Program-made: the position numbers and the translations under genes | From: Heracleum sosnowskyi | Lineage: Eukaryota; Streptophyta; Magnoliopsida; Apiales; Apiaceae | Length of the DNA stretch: 64,000 bases | Assembly (NCBI GenBank): GCA_030848705.1 | Contig: CM061243.1 | Span: 5,056,001-5,120,000 of the forward strand | Reading direction: 5' to 3' | Part shown: positions 1 through 13,500 of the stretch, in pieces | Position numbering within the stretch: position 1 is the first letter of the stretch | How the letters are laid out: each line of letters opens with the position of its first letter | Notes under the pieces: generated by a model | The model's database searches: none | What the model was told of the DNA's origin: nothing | What the model saw: only the letters and a program-made list of their open reading frames with translations

Positions 1-1320
1 GCCGTGCCGAGCGGGCCGTGTGGTTCATGGACAAGTCGGGCGGTTGCCGGTTTTCCGTGTCGAGCTTTGTCGAGTACGGTTCTAGATTATTCAACCCATA
101 AACGGCCCTCATATCTTTGCGGTTAATGTCGGTTTTAAACCGCACAAGTTGAGTTTGTTTTGACGAACAATTCACTGTTCATCCGTGTAAAACCGTCTGT
201 TTGACCACCTTTATACGTAACTGTATGCATGTGTTTTGTGGCAAATAATTTTCATTACTTTGACGGACCAAAACAAACAACTCAATTCGCATGGATCAAA
301 CATATATGATACATGATTTCTACTTATAAATTGTTTGGATGCATATTTTGTTTAATTCTAATATTGGGTTGGCGATCTACATTTAAGTTATTAATAAAAA
401 TGTTAAACATTCTTTATATTAAGTTATTGGAGTGAACTTAATTAGGTGATAGGTATTATACAACATTAATAATAAGTAAAAGTGTATATGAATAAGCTCA
501 TGCCTTCAAATTTGTAAACCCACAAAAACTATTAGGATGTAGTAAATACTTGTAGACCTTAGTCTTCATCCATTCATCAACCAACTTCTAGGGGCGTTAT
601 TTGTTAGGGTTAAGTATCAAATCCTACACATGTACACTCACCCAACGTAGAAGATAAGATCATGAAGTTAACCTAGAATACACCTGTACTTTTGCAATTT
701 TATAAGTTAATAGTGGTGTTCGAATATTATGTGATTTTCTATAGATTTTAGTTCTGATCGTCCACATGCTATTTTACAAACTACGATTAATGGTGATCAT
801 GTAAGGTTGATCTCGCTCCTTAACTCTGATTTTACTATTAGAAGAAATACTACTTGTATAAAAAGTAGAAAGACAACTTAAGTTCAAATTTCATTCAAAT
901 AATAAATAAATGATAATTAATTGAGATTCAATGCTTAAAGTTAATTAACTTTCATACTACATTTGATTATTTTCACATAAAAACACTTAGACTTGAGTAC
1001 TTTAATCATTGTATTTAGGGTGATATAATAACTTGAAAATAACGAGTAAATACGAAAGTATATAATGTGCTCCTTAAAGATATTATACAAAATATATACT
1101 ATCTTCTAATAATTTAAAATATATTTTATGTCAATTTCAACAACATTTCTTCGTATATTCTTTGCTATTACCAACTCGTCTAAAATCCTAAAGCCAACTG
1201 AATTTTACACTCTTCAACCAGAAGAACAAGTCTTGAGTAACGCTCGGGAAACTCTTCAGTTCAAAACTACTGTTTTGGCCGTTCTGTAAACGCTTTTTCC
1301 GTTCTGTAACTGTTGCATAA
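1..1320. other. Intergenic AT-rich sequence
   Basis: I see no gene here. The first 80 bases are clearly richer in G and C than what follows. An imperfect inverted repeat of about 26 bp lies at 141-166 and 259-290, which could be an old foldback or MITE remnant. The rest is AT-rich with no long reading frame. Confidence 0.4.
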
Positions 1321-1324
1321 AATA

Positions 1325-2560
1325 TAGATGTGCAAGTGTACACAATCACAAACAAGTAATATAGTAATAAATATCAGATTTCGTTCCTCAAGGACTGCAG
1401 ATTTGTATTAATCGCAAGTAAAATATCACAGTTCAGTTATCGAACACAAGAATTGATTGATGATTTTATATCTAAACTAATTAATTAATTAACTAACTAA
1501 TATTATAATAGCAAAAAGCGTCTTACGAGATTCAGATATGAGAAGATAAGTCAGGATAATTACTTCCCCCTAACACTTGAGAATCGGTAAAATAGTTGCG
1601 TAACACTATAATAATTCCACAATTCATTAGCTAGAATTCCATGATCATAGGTTTCTCTCGGAATCACTATGGTATAATTCCTAACAAGTAAACTAACATA
1701 TGTCTATGCCAATTTACTCCTTAGAATACAATTAAGCATCAATTCTCACAGCTATGCAAGGTCACAATATATGTCTATACCGTAACAATATTATAATCAG
1801 ATGATATAAGCATGCACCATTCAAGTTTTATGTCAATTAACTATAACTCTCTCGATATTATAATTAACTCATTAACACGCTAAAGTTGATTAGAAAATAG
1901 CAAGTATTAGTATGAAAAACACTTGAATTAATAAACTGTAGAACCGCATACAGTACTCTTTAACAAAACACCAATAACCACATGCTAGGGTTCCATAAAA
2001 ATCTTAACTTTATACAATTAGTTCATAACAAATATCTTAAAACAATTCCAAGATAACCAACACATGTTCATAAGAAAAGATATAAAAAGATAAGAGAAAA
2101 CAAAGTCAATTGAATGTTGACTGAATTCTTCTTCGTTAATGACTTATCCTCCTCCCTTGTGCGGCTTCTTCTCTCTTGCCTTGTATCCCCCACTAGGTCT
2201 GATATGTATCTAATAATCTCTAATATAAAAGTATTTTTAATTATTTAATACAAATACAAGAAGATTTCAAAAACAGAATTGAATTCCAATAATAGAAATT
2301 CGTAATTGGCTGTTGGGCTCTTTTTCTGGACTGATACGGCTGGAGTTTGATGTCAAGATCACTTCTAAAATAAAGCACTTCTCATAAGCTTTCCATGGGC
2401 TGTTGAATCGTCTGAATCGAACTTATAAAACTTCAGTTATGACCCAAACAGTGTGGACTGTGCAAGTGGGTCATAAAATCCGAATTTTAATTAAATTAAT
2501 CTCCAACTCTTATCGTTTAAACTCCAATTCTTCCTTTATCAAATAAAAATCCAAATCAAT
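1325..2560 (-). repeat. Probable LTR relic of a Ty3/gypsy element (minus strand)
   Basis: Read on the minus strand, the segment around 1,325-1,395 runs TCCTTGAGGA, then a variable stretch, then GTGTACACTTGCAC. This is the layout seen at the 3' end of the LTR at 28,691-30,012 (TCCTTGTGGA, then CTGTGCACTTGCGG) and is common at the LTR 3' ends of plant Athila/Tat-type elements. The remainder is AT-rich non-coding sequence of suitable length. The 5' boundary is a guess, I found no target duplication, and no coding part of the element remains nearby. Confidence 0.35.
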
Positions 2561-3320
2561 ACAAAATAACTTAAATATAGAGACAATATTAAGCTAAAGC
2601 TCACGCTTATCCGTAACAATCTTTGTATTATTTTGAACTAAGCTTCCAATATTAAGGAAATTCAATTTGTTTCATAATTATTACCATTACCAAGCCCTGC
2701 GCAGCGGCATTACTTAAAAAATATATGTTCTGTACTTCTGTTCTTCATACGTTGATTAAGTACCCTGAAATGAAATTTGTACCAGCATCTCACAAACTCA
2801 TCTGACCCGGACACATATATTTGAACAGAGTGAAAGTTCATACTCAAAGTTCATACTAAAAGAGTATTTCAATACCAAAAATCATTTCTTCATCTTAAAA
2901 AGTCCAATTGCAGATACCACAAGGATGCCAGCTATGACAGGGTACGAAAAGAGTCACATGACATAACATGGCTTATTAGGGATTATGATCCTATATAAAT
3001 CTTTATATATGACAGATTTGTAGTAAAAACGTAAATTACCCGGCAGGATTTGACTCTAGCCTTAAGCGAAACAAACTTAATGAGGAGGCTAGATGCCATT
3101 GTTTGTTCTGAATAACAAGTTTCCAGCAAATTACAACTTGTCATTTTCAATTTTAGATTAGGCGGTAGCTAATTTCACATTAATTTTTTTTTTTGTAAAA
3201 AATAGAGCATATTTCATTAATATTTGAAAGAGATTCAATCGGAACAAACCCCCAACTGATCATGCAACCAGGTTGAAAAACAAATAAACAAACTAAGTAA
3301 TTAGTTGTTTTGTTTCCAGA

Positions 3321-3725
3321 TTACTTAACTAATTGAATACAAATATTCTTAAAATTAAAAATGAAGATAACAGTTTCCCGAGCAATCCAGCTTGCATCTC
3401 CCCTGAAAACAGTAGCTTCACAATTGACCTTCACATTAACTTCATGGATAGTGCAATGTTCAGAGGACTCAGTTGCAAAAACTAAGCTTAGATACCTCAT
3501 GTTATGAACAAATATTTTTTGTGAGAGGTGAGCACATGCGATTTTCACCACCGTTCCAAACGCACCCCAACTATCTACTTGCCGGACACCAGCTATAAAC
3601 CTGCCGAAAGTGGTGTTGATACGAGATATCCGGATCTCCCAATACACCGCAAAATTCATTTTCAACACAACCAACACATCGCACAAAGCGAGACACATCG
3701 CACAAAGCGAGACAATCAAACACAC
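3321..3725 (-). pseudogene. Possible RNase H-like (RVT_3) domain relic
   Basis: A 134-codon open frame on the minus strand contains VKVNCEATVFRGDAS at about residues 98-112. This resembles the first strand of plant RNase H-like (RVT_3) proteins, which usually read VKxNxDAAxF. The catalytic Asp of that strand would be Glu here, and the following strands are not recognisable. The N-terminal part is not typical of any family I know. It is most likely a fragment of a LINE or of a domesticated RNase H gene, and it could be chance. Confidence 0.2.
3676..3713. repeat. Two perfect 19-bp tandem units
   Basis: The 19-bp unit ACATCGCACAAAGCGAGAC occurs twice head to tail at 3,676-3,694 and 3,695-3,713. 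Confidence 0.85.
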
Positions 3726-3904
3726 ACCTAATAATTCAAACAGAACGAAACGAAATTTTAAAAAAAATTACTACTCATTTATTTCCTTAAAAAAAGTAAT
3801 TATTTTAGAAAGTTAAATAAATTCCAAAATTTGAGTGCAATTATAATTTTGATTAAGCAACAATCACGACTAGTAATGTTTAATTAAACAATTTAAAAAT
3901 AAGA

Positions 3905-4800
3905 AAAAATGGATCAAAATAGCACAAAAATAAGATGAAGTGTCCAAAATAGCACTCCGATGAAAGTCGGTCCCGACTGGCAAGATTATGCGTTATATTT
4001 TTATCCGACGTCTTCCCAGGAAGAGGGTAAAAGTAATGGAACACGTGGATGTTGTCTGCATGCGTGTGTTTAAAATCAGGAATATAGCTTTCATTTTTAA
4101 TTATTTAAAATAAATTGTGGGCTAGTGTGCCATGGATACAAGGAATTTTGGAGAAGCCAGGATAACGCAAGTTATACATGCGTGAATTGAGTCAATGTAT
4201 GAACCACATGCGTTAAGCCTGTTCAAACGTATGTACCATATGCGTTTATTGTTTGAACGCTTTTATCTTATGTGTTTAGTTATGCTCAATTATCCTATAT
4301 AAAATTAGCATAAAAGGTTTGGTTTGGTCATTAGGGGCAAATCCGTTATTTATAAATACCATTAATAATTATATTTCAAATAATATTCAATAGAAACTAA
4401 ATATATTGTTAAATTATACTCCAAATTGCAAAAAATTATGAATATGATTTGTGGATACTATTACAATTTATCTTGAAAAAGAGAAATTAATAATATATAG
4501 TATGAAAAAAATAATATTAATATAAAAATTCAATAATTTTAAAAATTAGAAAAATATGAAATTTCATGCAAAAAAATGCAGTAACAAGTAAAATATGAAA
4601 GATTAAGGTTAATAAAAATAAATATCATCAACTTCAGGAGATTTGTAGACATTATTTTATAATTTTTTCAAAAAGTAATTAAAATCAAAATTAATCAAAT
4701 ATAAATAAATTATAAATAAAGGTTACAGAGCATCATTCACAAACATGATTTTGTAATTCTTTTCTAAAATAAAATTAGAAAAAAAAAGTTAACATAATAT
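3905..4800. other. AT-rich non-coding stretch with degenerate repeats
   Basis: There is no gene. Around 4,175-4,290 the motif ATGCGT recurs in variants (CATGCGTGAATTG, CACATGCGTTAAG, CATATGCGTTTATT) every 40 bp or so, as in a decayed tandem repeat. Similar phrases containing CCAAAATAG occur at both 3,948 and 4,955, possibly flanking an old insertion. Confidence 0.35.
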
Positions 4801-4810
4801 TATTATAAAT

Positions 4811-4838
4811 CATCTCGTGCATTGCACTGGTTAGCTAG
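4811..4838 (+). mobile_element. Degenerate Helitron 3' terminus
   Basis: The stretch has a short palindrome (GTGCATTGCAC) followed after a few bases by GGTTAGCTAG and a T. A hairpin followed by CTRR-T is the Helitron 3' end. The better-preserved ends at 34.6, 37.8, 42.3, 43.5 and 47.85 kb have the same layout. No 5' end could be paired with it. Confidence 0.4.
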
Positions 4839-5065
4839 TAGTAATAAATCACCCTAAACATAAGAATACCTTGCGTTCAATAGTAAAGTGATTTCCAAAT
4901 GCGTGACCAGTGTGGGGCCAAGATTTTTATCGATCCTATTTTCGTATTTTAGATCCAAAATAGTGCCATCCAACGCCCAAAAATAAGTCCCTTTCTTTCT
5001 TTTAATCAATCTCAAGGGCAGAGTGAAGTGTTTTTAGTCCATTAGTTGAAAACATTCAAGTGAAA

Positions 5066-7432
5066 ATGAGGCCCCAAATAATATTATTTGGAGATTCAAT
5101 CACACAACAATCTTTCAGCTTAGGTGGATGGGGTGCTGCTCTTGCTGATACTTTCTCAAGAAAGGTATACTCTACTTAAATACACACACTCACAAACTTA
5201 AATGTGCAAGTTAAATATTCATTTAAATATTATTTTCTTGATTTTTTTATAGCTGATCGATTCATATTTATATGATTTGTTTGATTAGGCTGATGTATTG
5301 GTTCGTGGGTATGGTGGATACAACACAAGATGGGCACTTTTCTTGTTGCATCACATTTTTCCTCTGGTATTTTTTTCAGTTTTATTTATTAATGATCAAG
5401 ATTTTCAAGATTGCATCTTTTATTGAATTTGATTTGTTTGATTTTAAGAAAAATGTGTATGTTGATGTGGGGTCTTGTTAATTGCTTCATTTTGGTTATG
5501 AATTGTTGTGCTTTCGGGTTTGTGGTTCTGGTGATGTAATTAGAAAGTTGGAGATGTAGTTAAATCTCGATAAATGAATACCCTTGTGATCGGAAAATTG
5601 TATTTATGTATCAAGATTAAGATACATTGTACCTAAATCCTAATAAGTTTGGACGTGGAAAGATTATTCATTTGACAAGGTTATTTATTTATAGAATATT
5701 TATTTATTGAGGTTCTGCTGGATATATATAATTGAATGGTGTTCATGTGATTAGTGTATTACCAGCATTTAGAATGAACTGGGTAAAAAAAGAGGTTAGG
5801 TTTAGATTTTAGAATGTCGCAAGTCATTTTACTCGAAGGGCTATTCTGTTGTATTGTTCTTATATGAATTTGAGACCAATGCTGGAAAATGGGATTTGAG
5901 AAGCTATTTTATCATTCTTTTCCAGTATATCCTCAATGGAAAAACTTCATCTGGGATGATGAATATTATATGTTCATTTGTGTCCTGTTTTATTTTATTT
6001 GTTTTGAATCGTTTTGCAGGATGCTACAACACCTCCCTTTGCTGCCACAATATTTTTTGGGGCAAATGATGCTGCTCTTTCAGGAAGAACAAGTGAACGG
6101 CAACATGTGCCTCTTGAAGAGTATAAAGAAAATTTAAGAAAAATAGTTCATCATATAAAGGTTAATTCTTTTATCCATGAAAGTATCTCTTTGCTGTTTA
6201 TTAATCCTCATTTCTGTATACATTTCTTCTCTTACCTATTGTATGGTACTATGGTGATTTCTGATTACGGTGTTCAACGTACTAAGTTTAGCAAACACCA
6301 CAGAGAAACAACGAAATAAAATTAATGGTATATAAGAACCGATCCAGCACATATGCAGGCCGCTGGCAATGATAAATATACACATATTATCCCAGAAGTA
6401 CATTCCTCTCTCTATTTAGTATTGTTCTGCATGTCAAACTTCTTCCTTCAAGTTACTCGGCTTTACTGCCTTACATGTGACTTTAGTGCAAGTGTGCTTC
6501 ATTTGTCAACTTTAGTCAGTAGCCTCATCCTCATCCTGCTATACTGATCGCTTTACATTATTGCAGGAATGCTCCAATAAGGTGTTAGTGGTGCTAATAA
6601 CTCCACCACCAATTGATGAGGATGGGCGCTTTAAATATGCACGGTATAATGTTGTAAATGGGGAACATGAAAGGGAAAAGAAAGAATGATTTTTTTAACC
6701 TTACATTTAAAAGGAGAGATGATTTTTTTTGTCAATGTTGGAATGTTTAATGAATTGATATGATTGTGTATCTGTCCTTTCTTTGTCTTTATAATATGGT
6801 TTACTTCACAATAGTAATGAATTTGTACAATCTGGTCGAGCAGATCTTTGTACGGAGATGAAGCAATGAAGCTTCCAGAAAGGACAAATGAAGTTACTGG
6901 ACTTTATGCAAAGCAGTGCATTGAATTGGCAGAAGAACTAGGTCTCCCTTCCATCAATTTATGGTCCAAGATGCAAGAAACGGATGGCTGGCAAAAGAAG
7001 TTTCTAAAGTGAGTAACAGATTTAAACATGCAAAGGGTTATTATTTATTAAGAACATATATAGTAAAACAAGAAGAATGTTGGACAAACTCCATACCTTA
7101 TATTCAAATATTTGAATCTTAAATGTCGCAACACAGAGTACAAATTATCATTCATATCTTCATCCGGATCTGTGAGATTTCTGCATATTTTTGTATGTTT
7201 CTTTCGTTAGATTGTTGAGAATCTGTTTAAAACTTCATACTAATGCTGAGGTTTTCAATACAGCGATGGATTGCACCTAACACCAGAAGGAAATGCAGTT
7301 GTCCATCAAGAAGTTGCAAGAATTTTCACGGAATCAGGGCTTTCTGCCCCAGAAATGCCACTTGATTTCCCTCACCATTCTAAAATTGACCCGGTAACAC
7401 CTGAAAAGGCTTTCCAAATAAAATGCGATTAG
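5066..7432 (+). CDS. GDSL esterase/lipase (SGNH hydrolase, IAH1-like), six exons
   Basis: This is a serine esterase of the SGNH/GDSL superfamily, most like the short plant isoamyl-acetate-hydrolysing esterase homologues. Exons are 5066-5164, 5289-5366, 6020-6160, 6567-6643, 6844-7008 and 7264-7432. All introns are GT/AG, the frame is kept throughout, and the total is 729 nt (242 aa plus TAG). Block I FGDSIT puts the nucleophile at Ser11. Block II is GYGGYNTRWAL in exon 2, block III is FFGANDAA (oxyanion Asn75), and block V is DGLHLTPEGN with Asp188 and His191, where the Asp codon follows the last splice junction. No signal peptide is visible, as expected for this cytosolic-type subgroup. The start is the first ATG and lies 8-9 residues before the GDS motif, as in relatives. 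The gene looks intact. The exact substrate cannot be told from sequence. Confidence 0.93.
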
Positions 7433-8159
7433 CACTTATCTTTCATTGAACAAAACTACTTGGAGGAACATTCTTAAATGCAACGGCGCCATATTATTTC
7501 ATGTAATTTGTGTGAAGGCATGTTTAAACCCACACACAAAAAGCTTGTTGCTAAATTGGAGTCGGAATGTATTTGTATTTATTATGTGTGAAGTATGAAC
7601 CAAATAGTTCATATTATTATAAGTATAATTTTACTGTTTTGCTAGTACAATTAGAGAGAATTAGCTAGGTCTTGGGTCTCAATATAGATCTTACTTTTTA
7701 CCAAAATAGTGGAGTTGTGTCGTATTTACCAAAATACTGGAGGAAGGTAGCAGTGGTGTTTTTGCCCAATTTAACTTCTACACAAATTACTTAGGCATGA
7801 AATTGACATAAAAACAAAAAATCATTCTAATTTTCCATTCCAAGTAAATTTTAGAATTCATCGGTAAATTTAGAACAACTTATTGTTTTAAGAAAAAAAC
7901 TGGCCTTTGTGCCTGCATATTAAAGGAACGATTTTAGAGCATTATTATGATTAACAAATAAATACATTAAAGAGGAAGCTTTTAAGCATTATTATGAGTA
8001 ATAGTCATGGAATATATAAATTATAGGATGTCAAAATCTAAAATGACCTGAACTTTAAATTAATAATAATAAATCATTGACATTCCCGTAAGAGGAAGGT
8101 GATACCAGTAGATCACTGGTATAAGTATATAGGTGTTTGTTACAATAAACTAATTTGGA
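7433..8159. other. Intergenic sequence, no gene seen
   Basis: This covers the 3' flank of the esterase gene plus AT-rich spacer. About 45 bp at 7,678-7,728 (TATAGATCTTACTTTTTACC and what follows) recur at 31,170-31,222, so a small dispersed repeat is present. Confidence 0.5.
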
Positions 8160-8995
8160 CTACAAACTACAAGCTGATTTATAGTACTGTAATTCCAACA
8201 GAGTTTCTGTGCTTACCAAAAGAATGCCTTCAATGGAATCATTGTCAATATTAGAAAAGGCGGATCTGGTATCTAGTTTCTGAATCTCAAGCAAATTATT
8301 TAGAAGGTTATTGCTTGAAGCACCGGAATTTAATGCAATACCGTGATCGTTGATCACAGCTTCTAGAAAAGCATCAATCTCATTAGCTGCTTTCTCAACC
8401 CTTCTCTTCAAACCGTGAAATTAATCCAGTACAGATATGGAATATAATTACTGAAACTGAAATCACTTATTAACTGAGCAATATTCTGTAACAGTTTCCT
8501 AAATAAATTTTCTTCACCGTCTTCAGTAGCATTATTATATTTCTTTCCTCGGGCAATACTAGACACTTCATTACTGAGAATTGTGTACCTCATTTTCACT
8601 ATTTCTGAACCCGATTCTCTGATATTTTCAACCAAAAGGCCTACTTCTTCTTCTCTAATGTTGTGAAATAAACGAACTCTTTTGTTAATCAAGAGCTGAA
8701 GAACACAAATACTTTTTACCTGTCTGCAATATTCAGTATTAGGAGTAAAGGCCACGTCCTCACCATTATAGAAGATTTTACTCCAGATACTTTTGAGTCA
8801 GGTCTGTGAAAGCAAGATCATGGGTTTTCCTAATCTCCTTAGATGCATCAGCTGAAGACACAACAAGAACAGGTACACTTCCGAAGGTGGCAGATTTTTG
8901 CAGGTTGTTTTGCTGGTTAAAAATACATAAAATCTAAGACAAAGAATAAAGAATAAAGAACTTAAAGACAGAAAGAAGGGTTGTTGCTCTAGTAT
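8160..8995 (-). pseudogene. Cytochrome P450 (CYP71 clan) 5' fragment, broken
   Basis: Three minus-strand frames line up in order with the N-terminal half of a CYP71-type P450. The first is a hydrophobic anchor (FFLSLSSLFFILCLRFYVF) ending in KNLPP of the proline hinge. The second has FGSVPVLVVSSADASKEI and KTHDLAFTD. The third has KIFYNGEDVAFTP, EYCRQVKSICVLQLL and RLFHNIREEE, and a further frame has NEIDAFLEAVINDH and LLEIQK. The normal stretch between the hinge and FGSVPVL, roughly 50 codons, is deleted with a frame change. Further frame breaks lie near 8,765 and 8,410. The C-helix WxxxR tryptophan is Cys. Everything after about the I-helix, including the haem-binding Cys, is missing. Non-functional. 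Confidence 0.85.
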
Positions 8996-9278
8996 AATGA
9001 CTTCTGCAAAGAGATTGGAGAGATTAGAGATACAAGGCAAGTATGGAACATGTAACAGTTTTTTGTCATAAAAGAAATAGATTTGCTCAAGTGAAAAATA
9101 AAAAAACGAAGTTGTGCTTCCCATTGTTTGGCAAGTTTAATGCCTACATACTGGCAATGGAAGCATCTGACGATGACTTAATTAACACCACCAGAACTTT
9201 AAACTTTGTTCTCCATTAGAAACAATGATAACTTCATTACTTTTTCAGGCTGATTTTTTAGCACCTCAAGGATATTTT

Positions 9279-9735
9279 CCCTGCAAAGACCTAATCAATA
9301 GTAATTTTAAATATTATAACAAGAAGCATTCTCTTTACCTACCTCTGACCCAATCCTTAAAGTTCGTTAGATCTAAAGAACTAACCTCATAAAATTCATC
9401 AGAAGTATGTAATATACTAATATGTCATTTTAGCTAATGTAAGTGACTAAATATAACCGGCAAACGTTCCATCCAGTGGCAAAAGCCACAATAGGTTAAT
9501 TAATTAGAACCCTGCAAAGACCTAATCAGTAGTAATTTTCAATATTATCTAACAAGAAGCATTCTCTTTACCTACCTCTGACCCAATCCTTAAAGTTCAT
9601 TAGATCTAAAGAACTAACCTCGTAAAACTCATCAGAAGTATGTAATATGTCATTTTAGCATATGTAAGTGACTAAATATAATCGACAAATGTTCCATTCA
9701 GGGGCAAAAACCACAATAGGTTAATTAATTAGAAC
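9279..9735. repeat. Tandem duplication of a roughly 230-bp unit
   Basis: Unit 1 (9,279-9,509) and unit 2 (9,510-9,735) both begin CCCTGCAAAGACCTAATCA and end TTAATTAATTAGAAC. They differ at scattered positions and by small indels, for example a TACTAA present only in unit 1. No coding function is evident. The unit is not repeated in copy B of the large duplication, whose homology starts downstream at 9,921. Confidence 0.9.
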
Positions 9736-10591
9736 ATAATTTTTGACTGATAAGACTGGGTGCAAGGACATTGAGCCCATAACTTGCGAAACAATGCATG
9801 CATCCTATTGTGGATTTTAGCTTTAATGTCTGTTTTTATCATATATAAAATTTGTCACTGGAAAGAATAATTACGGGTCTTAGTGATGAATGATGATACT
9901 ACTCGACACTCCCATTTAATGTATCAACATAAAAGTCAGCAATATAGAATGATTAATATTATCAAAATTAGACTTAATGACAATCCATGTATTTTAAACC
10001 ACCATTAAGCAAAAACTTCAAGTAATTCCCAGCAAGTTACAAGTTACCAGCATAATTTTTCTAAAAATAGGATGAAAAAACTTTCCAAGAAAAAATAATT
10101 AGAGCCAAAATCTCGCTAGAGTAAAATTCAATTACACACCCTCTTTCATTGAAGTAGATGATTCAAGCATATGATCACGACCAAAACCAAAGAACTAAAT
10201 TTATTGCCAAAACCAAAGAACCTGAAAATCTTCAACCTAGGTTTTCCGAGTTGATTGCCAGATAACTTAAAATCTAAAATGAAAGCTGGATGACATAACA
10301 TAACAGTTTTAACACAAAAATATAAATTTAGGGGAAAAAAAATCATGTAACACGCCAACTTGCTTTAGAAGACATGATCGACGGAAAAATCTATAAAAAT
10401 TCTGAAAAGTTGCATCGAAAGAGATACACAAGCTATGTATCCAAATCATATTAAACCAAAGATACGTCCAACTCTAACCTTGCAACACAGAAAACACTAA
10501 CTATACACACATAAAAAAAAAAGGCCACGGATAATTAAATTAAATCATAATTACATGAAATAAAAATAATTTGTACCGTTTTTTTAATAGT

Positions 10592-13500
10592 CTACTTTAT
10601 CATGGTCTCCAGTACCAGTTTTTTGTTATTCCATCTCTTCGTCTTTGAATACTCTGCTTCCTGTGTGTTCAAAAAAAGTACATGATCAAAATTACAAAAT
10701 TTAAATTACCTCAAGTACTGCGATTTTTAAAATTGCTTTCTAACAATAAGACCTCATAAAATCTCTTAAAAGTAACCGTATTGCCTCTCTAGTGATAAGT
10801 TATTCTTTTGCGCTCCAGAGCAGTTATTCAAGTGTTGCAAGTGCTAACCGTGCACATCATATCTCCTTGAGTGAGAAAACAAATCGCATAGACCACAAAA
10901 ACACTAAGTTTAAGTAAGTAATAATCAGGTTACATAAATACATTTGGTCTAAATTATAGAAATATATATAGAGTGTCGCCAACAGTTAAATTACCCCAGC
11001 CAAAATGTAATTTTTACATACATTTTCTTCAAAAACAGAATAAGGTATAGAGTGACAACTGACAAGTGATTTGACAGTATTAAGAAGCTTGCAAATCCTA
11101 GAATAGCATATTTTCTACATCTCTCTAAAGCTTTGAGCATAAGTATGCACTTTAGCCTTTGATTAGTAGAATGACTATGTTGTGATCACCAAAATTGTAA
11201 GTTCTCGTGCACGGAAACTTTTGGTTATCAAATTAATTGAAATTATGTAAGCTCTACTAATTGCAATTTATTGCCAAAAGCGTAAGTTCTCGTGCCCAAA
11301 TTATATGGTCAACCTGCACTTCTATTTAGCCATCTACGTAACACAAATAACAGATTTAAAGTGGACCATTGTTACACAACACAAGTTTAATGTAATTAAG
11401 CACTAGTTCCTATTGAAAACCTTTAAAATCATGGGATCATAATTGAAGAAGAAAGCTGAAAGGTTAACCTTGATTAAATGCATATCACATTAGAGAAATT
11501 TTAGTATAAGGAGCAAGGAATGACCTCATAGATATGTTATTAAATGGTAGCCTGAGAGGTCTTTTCTGAGCCAGTAGTAAGATATGAGCACGAGGTGCTA
11601 AAGATGCACAGTTTCCTGTTTGTTTGGGTAATAACTGATGTTCTATCCGGTTCAGGCAGAAAATTGAGGTGAAATCCCATACTTCAAGTCTAAACCATTT
11701 TGGAAATATAATATTTAAAGGAACATGATCACTATAAATTAAAACCGACCCTAAGAAATTTCTGAAATCAGATTTAATATATGTACGAGTAGCTAAAAAT
11801 GCCTACCCTTGATCTTGTTTGCGTGTAGCAGGTGTTACATCTGGTAGGCTTCATTGTCCTGAATCATGTGTGACCATGCAAGGGTCAAGTCATTTTAATT
11901 AGCAAATCTGTCAAGTGAAGGCACTTTACCCGTTGATAACAGAAAATAGAGATTCAGAATACAGGCAAATATACTTAAACGGTTAAACATATGCCAAGAT
12001 TCATTTAAAATAATGGATTAGTGTAAAGAATAATATAAACTTAAAAGTAAATACATGTATAACTGTACAAGAACAGTGAGAAGAATATTTAAGCACAAAT
12101 CTACATATATGTAGTTATGTACTTAAATAAATAGAGGTTTATAAAGAAATCTAAATAGGTTAGCAATAATATAAACTCGAAGACCTTAGCATCATAGAGA
12201 AAGCTGAGTTCAAGGGCTTCGAAATATCCATAAGGAAATGGTTGAAGGCACAACTAATCCAACAACATTCTTATTATGTTCTTAACTGAAAATAAGTAAT
12301 CCAACAACAAATTTACTAACACACAGTATATGAATCAAACCTAACATATTGTTGTTCAACAAAATCAAAATTAGAATGACTGAAAAAGTCACCAAAACAC
12401 ACATGCTTGAGTAATGTGTACCTCCAAAGTAAAAAGATTTTTCTATTTAGCCAAATATTATATCAAAAGCAATATATCAAAGCTATATTCAAAAGCGCCA
12501 TTTCAGAGCTATATCAGCTACACCTGAAACAGAGCATTATATATCAAATATTAATTGCACTAAATATGAATTCCATTTCTAAAGTGGCTTGTATAAAATC
12601 TATTTATTTTACAAAAATATAAAATGCAACATCTATAGACTATAGATTATCCGAACGTATTGAGGTGTTCAAAATAATTGGCTATACCAGTAAGATAGAA
12701 TTTAAGATACCAGTGCCATAGTTAAAGATCTATTTAAGATATCAGTGAAGATTAAATTTACTTAATTTTTTGTAGGACAAATCCGGTCTCACCACCAAAC
12801 CTATGTCAAATTGTCTATCTATAATATAGTTAAGGTGGAAACTTGAATGATAAAGTAAACTAAAAATAACAAATAGAGCTAGAAAATTTTCAAGTTTAGT
12901 GATCAAATGGTGATACCTTAACTTAACAGACAGATCACACCCATTGTGGCAGTGCCTCGTGTGCTGGTCTTTTGCCCGGATCAATACAAGAATTTGTACA
13001 TGCCTGAAAATTTTCAAAAAGTATCAAGGAGTCCTATTGTTTACAGGCTAGAGGAAATGTGAACCGACAATATGACAATGTTTGAGTTAAACTATGGTGT
13101 TTTCTGGATGCTCCGTCCAATATGGAACAGTCGCCACTCTCCATTGGGAAAAGCAAGGCTGCCACTGTTACGTTTCTTTCCTGGCCCATATTTTTGATAT
13201 TTTATTGAGATTTATGATTCATCTCGAATGTTTAGTACATTTTTTCTCAAAGAATTAAATGTCGGTGGTCTTATAATGTTCCTTTTCATGAATTCTCGAG
13301 ACAATGTCTCGGATCCATAAACACAACCTAGCAGATAGATTTAAACTTTGCATAAGAGGCTTACCTTGAATATGGACAAATGAGCAACTGCACTATTTAG
13401 GTACCAAACGGCAGATTGGTGGAGGTAACTTGTCTGTTGAATAATGTTCTAAAACGCATTAGGATGGCAGTGCCAGGAACATGTTATATTAGAAGCTTCA

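Noticed and set aside
5272..6547. Several small plus-strand open frames inside this stretch
   Set aside because: They run through introns of the GDSL gene. The exons with GT/AG ends and GDSL motifs explain the coding signal.
10146..10358. Minus-strand frame of 70 codons (116 in copy B)
   Set aside because: It lies beyond the probable terminal exon of the unknown gene and is full of Phe/Leu from T-rich sequence. More likely untranslated.
12407..12622. 71-codon plus-strand frame, also at 50,377
   Set aside because: The composition is that of AT-rich intron-like DNA, and the two copies differ at the end of the frame. No family signal.
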